In this document: piece by piece, positions 5,523-14,852 of the stretch | Numbering within the stretch: the stretch's first letter is position 1 | Layout: each line of letters starts with the position of its first letter | Assembly (NCBI GenBank): GCA_964520895.1 | Contig: CAZFOR010000033.1 | Coordinates: 1 to 14,934 of the forward strand | Length of the DNA stretch: 14,934 nucleotides | Reading direction: 5' to 3' | From: SIG350 sp964520895 | GTDB lineage: Bacteria > Bacillota > Clostridia > TANB77 > SIG350 | Translations under genes and position numbers: made by a program | The notes under the pieces: model-generated | The model's input: the letters and a program-made list of their open reading frames with translations, nothing else | What the model was told of the DNA's origin: nothing | Database searches by the model: none

Positions 5523-8483
5523 ATGGAAGAAATAGAAATAACAAATAAAGTACAAAGTGAAAAAAAGGTAAAACCTACAAAAAAGAAATTATGGTTATTA
5601 ATAACCATAATTGTAATTGCATTGTTGATGGTAGGACTAGTTGTATGGTATGTAATAAAAAATAAAAAAGATGAAATACCAGTATTAAGTGTTAATGCTA
5701 CAGCAGAAACAAATAATGAAACACTACTAACATCAAAATTTAACATTAAATCAGATATTGAAACAAATGAAGAGTATTTGAAGGAAACTATTACAATTGA
5801 ACCTGCTACAGAATATGAAATAAATAAAATAAGCAATACAGAATTTGAAGTAACTCCAAAAAAAGAATTAAAAGCAAATAGTATATATAATCTTGTATAT
5901 ATAAATGATGAATCAAAATATAAATGGTCGTTCCAAACAGAAACAGTATATAAGGTTAATAATATATATCCTCAAGATCAATCAAGTTATGTTTATTCAG
6001 ATAGTGTAATTGAAATGGATTTTAGCTATATTCCAAATGAGGATATATTTCAATATTTTGAAATATCACCAAAAGTAGAAGGAAGATTTGAATATGATAA
6101 TAGAAGAGTTAGATTTGTTCCAGATAAACTAGATGATTTGACAAAATATGAAGTAAAGATAAAAGAAGGATTTGGAAACAAAGAAAACGGAGATAAACTT
6201 AAAGAAACGATAACATCTACATTTTATACTTTAGCAGAAGAAAATAGACGTTTTATTAAAAATATATATTCATATTCTACAAGTGAAGAAATAAAAGTTT
6301 TATTAGAGGAATATTACTACCATGAGGATGAAAATTTACAAGCGGATTATAAAATATATAAATATAATAATGAAAATCAATTTTTAGAAAGTTTAGATAA
6401 ACAAAAAGGATTTTCATATCCTTCTTTAATAAAGATTGATACATCAAACTTAAAACTAATATATAACAAAAAATGCAATAATGACGATTTTGTTAAACAA
6501 TCAAGTAATCTATATCTAAATGTGAATGAACTGTTAGATGAAGGATATTATGTAGCAGTATTAAATATTGAAGGCAAGACATATTATGTAAATATGCAAG
6601 TAAATGATTTAATAACATTTTTTACATATTTTGATAATAAAATAGCAGTTTGGGTAAATAATTTAAAAGATAATACTAGTGTTGAAGGTGCTGATGTTTA
6701 TATAAATGATTGTAAAGTTGGTAGTACAAATAATCAAGGATACATTTTTGTTGATAATAATTTCCAAAATAAACAAGATAACATTATAAAGGTAAAATAT
6801 GCAAATAATAACTCATTATATCTATTAGCAGAGTATTATAAATATGAGGATATGTATTATGATACAAATCAAAATTTAAATAGTTATATTTTTATAGATA
6901 GAAATAGGTTTAAACAAGGAGAAAAACTAAATTTATGGGGATTTGTTAAAAATAGAGGAACTGAGGAATATAAGAATGTTACTATAGATATATATAAATC
7001 AGGATATAATGATTATCCACTATATACAAAGCAAATTGAATTAGATGAATTTGGAGGATATACAGACACAGTTGATTTAACATCATTTGACGATGGATAT
7101 TATAACATAGAAGTTAGTGCTAATGGAAAAATAATATCATATGAATATTTTGAAATTATACAATATAACACTAAAAACTATAAAATTGAAACAAAAATTG
7201 ATAAAGATGTAGTGTTTGCAGGAGAACCAATTCAACTAGATATTTCAGCAACATTATTTGATGGAACACCAATATCAAATGAAACATTTAACTATAGTTA
7301 TTTTTATAATAATAATAAAAAAACAGGTAGTGTTAAAACTGATGAAAATGGCAATGCAACAGTAAAACTTAATACAAATTATGTAACACAATATTCGGAA
7401 AGAGTATATACAAGTATAAATATATCTAATGAAAATATTGAAGGTGAATATGACAGTAATAAAGAATACTTTACTGTATTGCCTAAATTAGAAGACTATA
7501 GTGTTGAGTATAAGTACGATGATAGTACAAATGAGTATATTTTTAATGTGGAAACATATAAATATGATAAAACAAATAAATCATTATATAAAGGTGAAAC
7601 AACAAATAGAAATGTATATATAACAATAGAAAAATATAAAAGGGAAAAAGTATTGGATTATACATATTTTGATGAAAATACAAAAACAACAAAAGAAGTA
7701 TATAAAACTAAATCTATATTTCTTGGAGATGAGAAGATTGAATTAGCAACATTAAATGGTAAAGGAGCAATATCATATAAAAAACCATTTCCACTTGAAG
7801 AAGATGGATATATAAAGTATAAATCTGAAATGATTGATGGCGAAGGTGAAATAATAATTGATAAAAGCTATTATGAATATATGTCATATATGAAAAGAAA
7901 TGAATATGATGTTGATAGTCCATATAGTATAAAATATGATTATAATAAGTTATATAAGGTAAATGAAAATATAGAATTGGAATTATTAAAAAATGAAAAA
8001 AATATTACCACACCTATAAAAGTCTTATATTTGATAAAATCAGCAAATGGTACTGAAATAAAAGTATCAGATACATCTAAATATAGTATAAAATTTTTAA
8101 AAGAATATGGATCTAATATACAGTTAAAAGCATATGTTTTTGATGGAAATAATATTTATTCTTCAACATACTGGTATTCATTTGGATTTTCGTTAGATCA
8201 ATCTGAATTAAAATTAGATGTACAAATTAGTTTTGACAAAGATTCATATAGACCTGGAGAAAAGGCAACAATAACAGTAAAAACGACAGATAAAGGTACA
8301 CCTGTGTCTGCTCAAACAAATATTTGCGCAGTAGATGAAGCATTTATACAAGAGTATGGACAAGATGCAGATATAATATCATCACTATATAATGACTATT
8401 ATTTTAATAATTTTATAGATGTTATCTCACATAAAAAATCAGGAGAACCAAACGAAGGTGGTGGCCGGTGGCGGCGGAGATGA
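5523..8483 (+). CDS. alpha-2-macroglobulin-like protein, N-terminal part of a frameshifted gene
   Basis: Residues 1-980 or so of a bacterial alpha-2-macroglobulin-like surface protein. These proteins are thought to trap proteases or protect the envelope. A single membrane anchor lies at about 23-45 (LWLLITIIVIALLMVGLVVWYVI) after a lysine-rich start, so the rest should face outward. Ig-like segments follow at about 60-141 and 142-235 (ending FVPDKLDDLTKYEVKI). An MG2-like domain is at about 454-545 (DRNRFKQGEKLNLWGFVKN), the next MG domain at about 552-640, and a bait-region-type domain from about 895 (FDKDSYRPGEKATITV, then AVDEAF). The frame breaks at about residue 981: one extra C at 8465-8466 turns a glycine run into GRWRRR and a stop at 8481-8483. 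Removing one C joins the frame to the downstream part with no gap or overlap. GGAGG precedes ATG 5523 by six bases. Confidence 0.87.
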   Translation: MEEIEITNKVQSEKKVKPTKKKLWLLITIIVIALLMVGLVVWYVIKNKKDEIPVLSVNATAETNNETLLTSKFNIKSDIETNEEYLKETITIEPATEYEINKISNTEFEVTPKKELKANSIYNLVYINDESKYKWSFQTETVYKVNNIYPQDQSSYVYSDSVIEMDFSYIPNEDIFQYFEISPKVEGRFEYDNRRVRFVPDKLDDLTKYEVKIKEGFGNKENGDKLKETITSTFYTLAEENRRFIKNIYSYSTSEEIKVLLEEYYYHEDENLQADYKIYKYNNENQFLESLDKQKGFSYPSLIKIDTSNLKLIYNKKCNNDDFVKQSSNLYLNVNELLDEGYYVAVLNIEGKTYYVNMQVNDLITFFTYFDNKIAVWVNNLKDNTSVEGADVYINDCKVGSTNNQGYIFVDNNFQNKQDNIIKVKYANNNSLYLLAEYYKYEDMYYDTNQNLNSYIFIDRNRFKQGEKLNLWGFVKNRGTEEYKNVTIDIYKSGYNDYPLYTKQIELDEFGGYTDTVDLTSFDDGYYNIEVSANGKIISYEYFEIIQYNTKNYKIETKIDKDVVFAGEPIQLDISATLFDGTPISNETFNYSYFYNNNKKTGSVKTDENGNATVKLNTNYVTQYSERVYTSINISNENIEGEYDSNKEYFTVLPKLEDYSVEYKYDDSTNEYIFNVETYKYDKTNKSLYKGETTNRNVYITIEKYKREKVLDYTYFDENTKTTKEVYKTKSIFLGDEKIELATLNGKGAISYKKPFPLEEDGYIKYKSEMIDGEGEIIIDKSYYEYMSYMKRNEYDVDSPYSIKYDYNKLYKVNENIELELLKNEKNITTPIKVLYLIKSANGTEIKVSDTSKYSIKFLKEYGSNIQLKAYVFDGNNIYSSTYWYSFGFSLDQSELKLDVQISFDKDSYRPGEKATITVKTTDKGTPVSAQTNICAVDEAFIQEYGQDADIISSLYNDYYFNNFIDVISHKKSGEPNEGGGRWRRR

Positions 8484-10269
8484 AAGAGACAATTTTGCTA
8501 CAACAGCATTTTTTCAAACAGTAAAAACAGATGAAAATGGAATAGCCACTATCGAAGTTACATTTCCAGATAATGTAACTAGTTGGAATATATTTGCACA
8601 ATCTATTACTAAAGAATTTAAAGCAGGTTATGATAATAAAATTATGAGTGTTACATTACCATATTTTGTGACACCTATATATAAAGAACAATATCTAGTA
8701 GGTGAAGAACCAAGTATAAATATAAGATCAAATGGAATTTCTGTTAAGAATGGAGATAATGTAGAATATGTAGTTACATTATCATTACCAAACGGTGAAT
8801 CTATAACAGAAAACATAACATCAAAAATAGGAAAGTATGCACCGTACAATTTACCAACACTAATTAATGGTGAATATGAATTGAAAGTTTATGGAAAGTG
8901 TAAAGATTATTCTGATACTGTAGTACATAAATTCGAGGTAATTGACACATTATTAAAAACTAAACAAATAAATAATTATGAATTAATAAAAAATAATAAT
9001 ATAAAAATAGATGGAACAATAGGTAAAATATATTTATTAAATGAAAATACAAATAAAATAGCAAAAGAATTATTTTATCTTGCAAATTTGCCATATGTAA
9101 GAAATGATCAAAAAGTTCAATCAATATTGGCAAATGAATTATTGATGAACTTTACTGATAATCAATATGGATATCAAAAACAAAATGAAGTATTCAATGA
9201 TAAAGGTATTAAACTTATGGAAAATGCGCAACCTAGTTTAGAATTATCTGCTAAAATAATTTCTACAGGTTATAAATACTATAATGCAAATAGTATGACA
9301 TCATATTTTGAAGATATTGCATTAGATGAAAGCATGGATATGAGAAACAGATTATTTGCTTATTGGGGATTATCAGCAATGAAAAAGCCTGTATTGACAA
9401 ATATAAGAAATTTTGAACAAAGCATTGATTTATCAAAGAAACTTGATAGGATTATATTAGGTTTAGCATATGCAGATATTGGTGACTATAATAATGCTAA
9501 TAGAATTTTTGACCAATATGTTGGTATTGTATTGAAAAATGAAGAGGAAATATATGAGTATTTAACAATATTAGCAATTAAATTAAATAGAGTAGAAAAG
9601 GATGATATGTATAATGCATATTTGCAACTAGATAGAGAAACAGAATATTCTAATTTTATTAAATTATATTATGTACAAAATGAAATATTACACAATACTA
9701 AAAAGGCAAGTATAACTCTTCAAGTAAATGGAGAAAAACAACAAATAGATTTAAATAACATAGGGTTTACAATACTTACATTAACACAAAAAGATGATGT
9801 TAAAATACTTAAAACTAGTAAAAATGTTAAAGCGTTTATTGAAGAATATAAAAATGCTGATAAAACAATAAACAATAATAATATATTAAGTAGAGAATAT
9901 ATTGTTAATGATAAGACTGTAAAAACTTTAAAATTTGGTGACATAGTAATTAATAGAATATATATTGATTATGACAAAATTAAAGATGAGAGATTCCTTA
10001 TTGTAGAAGATATAATACCTAATTGTATGGTGTATCTAACAGAAGAGTTAAGGGGCTATGATAAAAATAAGGTAAAAACACCAAATAAAATAAATGGTCA
10101 AAAAATTACTTTTTCAATATATAAATCAAATGACACACAACCATATATAGAATATATGACAAGGGTAATAGGTACTGGTAAATATATTTCAGATGGAACT
10201 ATATTAAAATCATATAAAGATAATATTATAGACTATAATTCATTTGATGATATATATATAGCTAACTAA
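8466..10269 (+). CDS. alpha-2-macroglobulin-like protein, C-terminal part of a frameshifted gene
   Basis: The continuation of the preceding frame: a glycine run, then DERDNF and TAFFQTVKTDENGIATIEVTFPDNVTSW. This is the conserved A2M core segment (typically GGGGG-x-RxxF, TAxF, LPDxxTxW). With one base removed the whole protein is 1,581 residues, a normal size for the family. The first ATG in this frame is 8419, but 8419-8465 overlaps the upstream part out of frame and has no ribosome binding site, so independent translation is unlikely. At combined residues 1190-1196 the sequence PYVRNDQ stands where thioester members have PYGCxEQ. The reactive cysteine is absent, so covalent trapping is not expected. 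The rest is a helical repeat region, as in the A2M alpha-alpha barrel, and a C-terminal beta domain (VEDIIPNCMVYLTEEL). A terminator follows at 10315. Confidence 0.85.
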
Positions 10270-10314
10270 CTAAACAAAACATATTAAGTTTTTAATTTAA
10301 AAAATTTTCATAAG

Positions 10315-10346
10315 AAAAAATGCCCCAGCTTAGCTGGGACATTTTT
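10315..10346. terminator. bidirectional terminator between convergent genes
   Basis: CCCAGC and GCTGGG (10324-10338) form the core stem. It continues past one C-A mismatch into ATG/CAT and A/T runs (10315-10322 with 10340-10346). The A-run on the left and the T-run on the right make it work in both directions, for the macroglobulin-like gene and the minus-strand gene at 10355-10936. Confidence 0.87.
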
Positions 10347-10354
10347 GTATTATT

Positions 10355-10936
10355 TTAATTATTGTCTAACATATATTTGTTATATACTTTTTCTGATTTA
10401 ATTAATATGTCTTGTTCTTCTTCATATTCAATAGAAAAATTATCTAATTCTTCAACATCTGTTATAGTATCAATTAATTTTCCATCATTAAAATAGTATG
10501 TTATTTTTCCACCAATACCAGAATATTCTAAAACATATGCAACTAGATTACCATTATCATTGTAATGAAAATGTTGTATATTAATAAAATCAGGTGCAGG
10601 TACAACCACTACTGAACTACCTTTTAATAAAATAGTTGCTGGTACTGATTCGTTTCCAAAATAGTTCATATAGTCTTTTGCAGAATATCCAAGTATTTCT
10701 TCATTAATTGAATCATCAATCTGTTTCCTATTTTCGCTATTTTCATTATTCTTGATAACATCATCAATTTTAGATTTGATATCATCGATACTAACGCTAT
10801 TATCAATTTTACCAATATCACTACTGCTTGGATTGTTTTGCTTTATAGTATTTTTTGATATAAATGCAAAATATATAATACCGCAAATAAGTAAAATAAA
10901 TAATAGTAGTAATAAAACTTTAAAGAATTTTTTCAT
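10355..10936 (-). CDS. hypothetical membrane-anchored protein
   Basis: A 193-residue protein of unknown function. A basic start (MKKFFK) is followed by one strong hydrophobic segment at about residues 5-27. There is no lipobox: the residue before the only nearby cysteine is isoleucine. It is therefore probably a signal-anchor protein with the rest outside the cell. Residues 30-80 are polar and rich in S, N, D and K, typical of a spacer. The part from about 82 onward looks like a small folded domain with beta strands (ATILLKGSSVVVV, LVAYVLEYSG, GKITYYFNDGKLID) and an acidic C-terminal helix. The frame opens at GTG 10945, but GAGGTG at 10948-10943 fits ATG 10936 much better, so I start there. 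Monocistronic with its own promoter, convergent with the macroglobulin-like gene. No family recognised. Confidence 0.75.
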   Translation of the reverse strand: MKKFFKVLLLLLFILLICGIIYFAFISKNTIKQNNPSSSDIGKIDNSVSIDDIKSKIDDVIKNNENSENRKQIDDSINEEILGYSAKDYMNYFGNESVPATILLKGSSVVVVPAPDFINIQHFHYNDNGNLVAYVLEYSGIGGKITYYFNDGKLIDTITDVEELDNFSIEYEEEQDILIKSEKVYNKYMLDNN

Positions 10937-10954
10937 AATATTCACCTCGCATAT

Positions 10955-10983
10955 ATTATATCTTGTATTTTATATTATTACAA
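10955..10983 (-). promoter_or_regulatory. promoter of the minus-strand membrane protein gene
   Basis: On the minus strand, TTGTAA (10983-10978), a 17-bp spacer and a perfect TATAAT (10960-10955). The leader would be very short, with transcription starting near 10948 at or just before the Shine-Dalgarno GAGGTG. That makes the call less certain. Confidence 0.5.
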
Positions 10984-11046
10984 TAATATTTATATAACAT
11001 ATTTGTTTTATTAAAAAAAATATCAACTGAAAATATTTTAAATCTG

Positions 11047-11075
11047 TTGATTTAACTAAAATAGTGTGATACAAT
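11047..11075 (+). promoter_or_regulatory. promoter of the pheST operon
   Basis: TTGATT at 11047-11052, a 17-bp spacer and TACAAT at 11070-11075. It places transcription start near 11082, just before the T-box Stem I. Confidence 0.75.
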
Positions 11076-11081
11076 TAATTC

Positions 11082-11341
11082 ACTTAAATATAACCTATGA
11101 AAAGCAAATTAGGTGAGGGGAAAATATATCAAGAGAAAACAGGTCAACTGGCTGAGAGCCTGTTATATATCCAAACTGAAAATTCACTTTGAGGTTCTAT
11201 ATTGAAATAATAGTAGATACAGACGAGTTACATACGATATAATGTAAATAAAGAGTATTTAATAATATATATTAAATAAATTTAGGTGGTAACGCGGAAA
11301 ATTCAAACTTTCGTCCTTGTATATAGGATGAAAGTTTTTTT
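11082..11341 (+). promoter_or_regulatory. T-box leader, tRNA-Phe responsive
   Basis: The conserved T-box sequence AGGTGGTAACGCGG lies at 11284-11297. Its TGGT can pair with the ACCA end of uncharged tRNA-Phe. Stem I is closed by AACCT (11092-11096) with AGGTT (11192-11196). It contains a GA-rich kink motif (ATGAAAAGC, near 11096-11104) and the typical distal loop GGCTGAGAGCC near 11150. The likely specifier is TTC at 11183-11185, followed by A, in the 3' side of the specifier loop; UUC is a phenylalanine codon, matching the downstream genes. High uncharged tRNA-Phe should favour the antiterminator and turn pheST on. The interval 11200-11280 is AT-rich and would hold the Stem II/III region, which I did not resolve. 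Confidence 0.93.
11306..11341 (+). terminator. regulated terminator of the T-box leader
   Basis: AACTTTCGTCC at 11306-11316 pairs with GGATGAAAGTT at 11326-11336 (one G-U pair), followed by a T-run to 11341. Its left arm overlaps the sequence needed by the T-box antiterminator, giving the switch. Confidence 0.9.
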
Positions 11342-11370
11342 GTATATATTTTAAAATTTAGGAGGTTAAA

Positions 11371-12399
11371 ATGAAAGAGAAAATATTATCAATGAAAGAA
11401 AAAATCACAAAAGAAATTGAAGAATCAGAAGGTATGGAAAAATTAGAAGAAATAAGAGTAAAAATCTTAGGAAAAAGTGGTGAGTTAACACAATTACTAA
11501 AAAGCCTTGGTAGTTTAAGTAATGAAGAAAGACCACAAATAGGAAAACTAGTAAATGAAGCAAGACAAGATATTGAAGAAAAATTAAAACAAAAGAAAGA
11601 GATAATTGAGCAAAAGATACTACAAAAGAAATTGGAAAGTGCTGAAAAATATGATTTAACATTACCATATAATGAGGAATTAGGAAGCCTTCATCCAATT
11701 ACAATAGTACAAAGAGAAGTTGAAGAGATATTTAAATCAATGGGATTTACAGTAGAAGAGGGTAATGAAGTTGAAACAGAATATAACAACTTCGAGGCTG
11801 TAAATGTACCTAAATATCATCCTGCAAGAGATATGCAAGATACATATTGGTTAGAAAATGGACAATTGCTAAAAACACATACTTCTGCTGCACAAAATAG
11901 AATTATGAAAAAATATGGTGCACCATTAAAAGCAATTTTTCCAGGAAGATGTTTTAGAAATGAAGAACTAGATGCATCACATGAAAATACATTTTTCCAA
12001 TTAGAAGGTATGATGATAGATAAAGATATATCAATAGCTAATTTAATATATTTTATGAAGAAAATGTTATCAGAAGTATTAAAACAAGAATTAGATGTAA
12101 GATTAAGACCAGGATTTTTCCCATTTGTTGAACCAGGTTTTGAGTTAGATGTAAGTTGTATATATTGTGGTGGAAAAGGCTGTAAAGTGTGTAAACAAGG
12201 TGGTTGGATTGAGCTTTGCCCATGTGGCTTAATACATCCGAATGTATTAAAAATGGGTGGTATTGATCCAGATGAATATTCAGGATTTGCATTTGGTATG
12301 GGACTTTCAAGACTTGCAATGATGAAATATGGTGTAAGTGATTTAAGATACTTAAATTCAGGTGATTTAAGAGTTCTAAAACAAATAGGGTTAAATTAA
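11371..12399 (+). CDS. pheS: phenylalanyl-tRNA synthetase alpha subunit
   Basis: The 342-residue alpha (catalytic) subunit of phenylalanyl-tRNA synthetase, which joins phenylalanine to tRNA-Phe as an alpha2-beta2 enzyme in the cytoplasm. The N-terminal coiled coil (about 1-90) is the tRNA-contacting arm. Class II motifs are clear: the VETEYNNFEAVN region near 134-146, HPARDMQDTYW at 150-160, motif 2 with R193 (FPGRCFRNEELDASHENTFFQ) and motif 3 GFAFGMGLSRLAM at 305-317. A cysteine cluster CIYCGGKGCKVC (263-274) fits the form found in Clostridia. It is followed by ELCPCGLIHP, where most family members have a GSGMVHP-like loop, a mild departure. AGGAGG at 11360-11365 lies five bases before ATG 11371. 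First gene after the T-box; pheT follows 12 bases after the stop. Confidence 0.97.
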   Translation: MKEKILSMKEKITKEIEESEGMEKLEEIRVKILGKSGELTQLLKSLGSLSNEERPQIGKLVNEARQDIEEKLKQKKEIIEQKILQKKLESAEKYDLTLPYNEELGSLHPITIVQREVEEIFKSMGFTVEEGNEVETEYNNFEAVNVPKYHPARDMQDTYWLENGQLLKTHTSAAQNRIMKKYGAPLKAIFPGRCFRNEELDASHENTFFQLEGMMIDKDISIANLIYFMKKMLSEVLKQELDVRLRPGFFPFVEPGFELDVSCIYCGGKGCKVCKQGGWIELCPCGLIHPNVLKMGGIDPDEYSGFAFGMGLSRLAMMKYGVSDLRYLNSGDLRVLKQIGLN

Positions 12400-12411
12400 G
12401 GGGGTAAGAAA

Positions 12412-14793
12412 ATGTATATATCAATTAATTGGATAAAAGATTTTGTTAATTTAGATGGAGTAGATATAGATAATTTAATTAATCGTTTTACACTTTCTAC
12501 TGCTGAGGTAGAGGGGATAGAAAAACATGGCTATGATATACAAAATGTAATAGCTGGTAAGATTATTGATGTTCAAAAACATCCAAATTCAGATAAACTA
12601 AAAATAGTAAAAGTAGATACTGGTAAAGAAATTGTGCAAAGTTTATGTGGTGCCCCAAATGTAGCTATTAATCAAATAGTTCCATTTGCGCCAATTGGAA
12701 GTAAAATTAGGGAAATAAATGTTGAAGAAACTAAAATAGCAGGAGAAAAAAGCTGTGGTATATGTTTATCTGAAAAAGAGTTAGGAATAAGTGATGACCA
12801 TTCAGGGTTAATGTTATTAGATGAAAATACAGTAGTTGGAACAGATATTAAAGATATAATGGATATTGAAGATATTATATTTGAAGTAGATAATAAATCA
12901 TTAACAAATAGACCAGATTTATGGGGACATTATGGTATAGCAAGAGAGATTGCAGCAATAGTAGGTAGACAATTAAAACCATTAGAAGTTGATAATGTAG
13001 AGAATTATAGCAATTTACCTAAATTAGATATTAAAGTAGAAGATAGTGATAGATGTTATAGATATTCAGGTATAACTATTGAAAATATATCAAAAAGAGT
13101 ATCTGATTTAAATATGAGAATTAGATTATTCTATACTGGTACAAGGTCAATAAATTTATTAGCTGATATAACAAACTATATTATGCTAGAATTAGGGCAA
13201 CCTATGCATGCATTTGATAAATCAATTGTTGATCATGTTAATATTAAAACCTTAGGTAATGAGCAAAAATTTGTTACATTAGATGGTATTGAAAGAAACA
13301 TATATGATGATACATTAATGATTTGTAAAGATAATAACCCTATATGTATTGCAGGTATTATGGGTGGAGAAAATACTGAAATAAAAGATACTACTAATAG
13401 CTTGTTTTTAGAATCAGCAAATTTTGATTCAGTTTCTGTTAGAAAATCATCTATTAAGTTAGGACTTAGAACAGAAGCATCTGCAAGATATGAAAAAACA
13501 TTAGATCCAGAAATGACTGTTATTGCAATTGCTAGATATATTAAGTTATTAAAAGATATGGATAAAGATATTAAAATAACTTCTAGTGTTACAGATGTAT
13601 ATGTTAAGAAATATGATACTATCACTATTGATATATCTAAACAATATATTGATACAAGAATAGGAAAAGATATACCAATTGATGATATGGAAAATATATT
13701 AACATCACTAGAGTTTAAAGTAACAAGAAGCGGTAATAATATGACAGTTGTTGTTCCAAGTCATAGAGCAACAAAAGATGTTAGTATGAAAGCTGATCTA
13801 GTTGAAGAAATTGCTAGAATACATGGCTATGATAATATAGAGCCAAAAACTAAAATAGATAGTTTAAGAATTGTAAGTGATAGTGATGAAAGAGTCTTAG
13901 ATTACACTATAAAAGATGTTTTAGCACAAAAATATGGATTATCAGAGGTTCATAGCTATATTTGGTATAATAATAAACAAAACAATGAATTAAAAATACA
14001 AACAAATAATAATATTAAAATTATTAATAGCTTAAATGCTGATAATAACGTGCTTAGAGAATCTATGCTGCCAATATTATTAAATATGTTAAATCAAAAT
14101 ATTAAACACTATAATGATGTTAATATTTTTGAAATAGGTAAAGTCTTTACATATCCTAAAAAAGATGAAAACTGTATTGAGAATAAAAATTTAGGTATTG
14201 TTTTGGCTAGTAAGAATTTAACTGAAAAAGAGGTTATGGAAAAAGCTATTAAGTTAGTAAGAACAATATGTAAATTAACTAAAAACATTGTTCCACAAAT
14301 CACAGATATTACTAGTAAAAAATATAATTGGATAAATGATATTAATGCAAGTAATATTGGGTACAACAATACAAATTTAGGTTATGTTTCTGTATTAAAT
14401 ATAGGAATAAAAAATGAAATAGATAAAAAAATGAATGCAGTAGTAATTGAGATGTATTTAGATAAATTAAATGAATTAAGTAAACAAGAAAATAAATTTA
14501 GTGAGATTACTAAATACCAAACTGTAAATATTGATTTAAGTTTAGTTGTAGATAAAGATACAAAATATTCAGTAATTGAAAACTATATTAAAGATGCAAA
14601 AACTAATTATTTAATTAGTTTTGAGTTAATTGATGTTTTTGAAAATATTAAAACATTAGAAAACAAAAAGAGTATAACAATTAGATTTATATTAGGTTCA
14701 TATGAAAAAACATTAACTAATGATGAGATATCACAAGATATGAATTCATTAATAGAGTGTTTTGAAAATAATGGAGTAATTATTAGAAAATAA
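12412..14793 (+). CDS. pheT: phenylalanyl-tRNA synthetase beta subunit
   Basis: The 793-residue beta subunit, which forms the alpha2-beta2 synthetase with PheS, binds tRNA and edits mischarged tyrosine. It has full length and normal domain order: an EMAP-like OB fold at about 40-150 (IAGKIIDVQKHPNSDKLKIV), the B3/B4 editing region at about 205-370 (ITNYIMLELGQPMHAFD, then AGIMGG and LRTEASARYEK), B5 at about 402-475 (VPSHRATKDVSMKADLVEEI, then ARIHGYDNI), a synthetase-like core, and the C-terminal FDX-ACB anticodon-binding domain from about 694 to the end (YQTVNIDLSLVVDKDT). AAGGGGG at 12398-12404 overlaps the pheS stop and precedes ATG 12412 by seven bases, so translation is likely coupled. 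No terminator is visible after the stop. Confidence 0.97.
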   Translation: MYISINWIKDFVNLDGVDIDNLINRFTLSTAEVEGIEKHGYDIQNVIAGKIIDVQKHPNSDKLKIVKVDTGKEIVQSLCGAPNVAINQIVPFAPIGSKIREINVEETKIAGEKSCGICLSEKELGISDDHSGLMLLDENTVVGTDIKDIMDIEDIIFEVDNKSLTNRPDLWGHYGIAREIAAIVGRQLKPLEVDNVENYSNLPKLDIKVEDSDRCYRYSGITIENISKRVSDLNMRIRLFYTGTRSINLLADITNYIMLELGQPMHAFDKSIVDHVNIKTLGNEQKFVTLDGIERNIYDDTLMICKDNNPICIAGIMGGENTEIKDTTNSLFLESANFDSVSVRKSSIKLGLRTEASARYEKTLDPEMTVIAIARYIKLLKDMDKDIKITSSVTDVYVKKYDTITIDISKQYIDTRIGKDIPIDDMENILTSLEFKVTRSGNNMTVVVPSHRATKDVSMKADLVEEIARIHGYDNIEPKTKIDSLRIVSDSDERVLDYTIKDVLAQKYGLSEVHSYIWYNNKQNNELKIQTNNNIKIINSLNADNNVLRESMLPILLNMLNQNIKHYNDVNIFEIGKVFTYPKKDENCIENKNLGIVLASKNLTEKEVMEKAIKLVRTICKLTKNIVPQITDITSKKYNWINDINASNIGYNNTNLGYVSVLNIGIKNEIDKKMNAVVIEMYLDKLNELSKQENKFSEITKYQTVNIDLSLVVDKDTKYSVIENYIKDAKTNYLISFELIDVFENIKTLENKKSITIRFILGSYEKTLTNDEISQDMNSLIECFENNGVIIRK

Positions 14794-14822
14794 TTGACAA
14801 AAAAAGATAAATATAATAAAAT
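14794..14822 (+). promoter_or_regulatory. promoter of the pilin-like gene
   Basis: A consensus -35 box TTGACA (14794-14799) begins at the base after the pheT stop codon. A 17-bp spacer and TAAAAT (14817-14822, five of six) follow. A TATAAT at 14812-14817 is only 12 bp from the -35 box and so is less likely to be the -10 box. Confidence 0.65.
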
Positions 14823-14852
14823 GAGTACATAAAAGAAAGGAGAGATATATTT

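Noticed and set aside
5405..5836. Minus-strand open frame of 143 codons, hydrophobic
   Set aside because: It lies antisense to the promoter and start of the macroglobulin-like gene. Its hydrophobic character mirrors the AT-rich coding strand, and it has no ribosome binding site or family signature.
8457..8483. Programmed +1 frameshift in the macroglobulin-like gene
   Set aside because: No known slippery sequence or stimulatory element is visible, and shifting a glycine tRNA from GGC to GCC would pair poorly. A sequence error or mutation is the simpler reading, so it is reported as a frameshift only.
11022..11051. ATCAAC/GTTGAT inverted repeat overlapping the pheST -35 box
   Set aside because: Six-base arms with an 18-base spacer are expected by chance at this composition, and T-box control explains the regulation of the operon.
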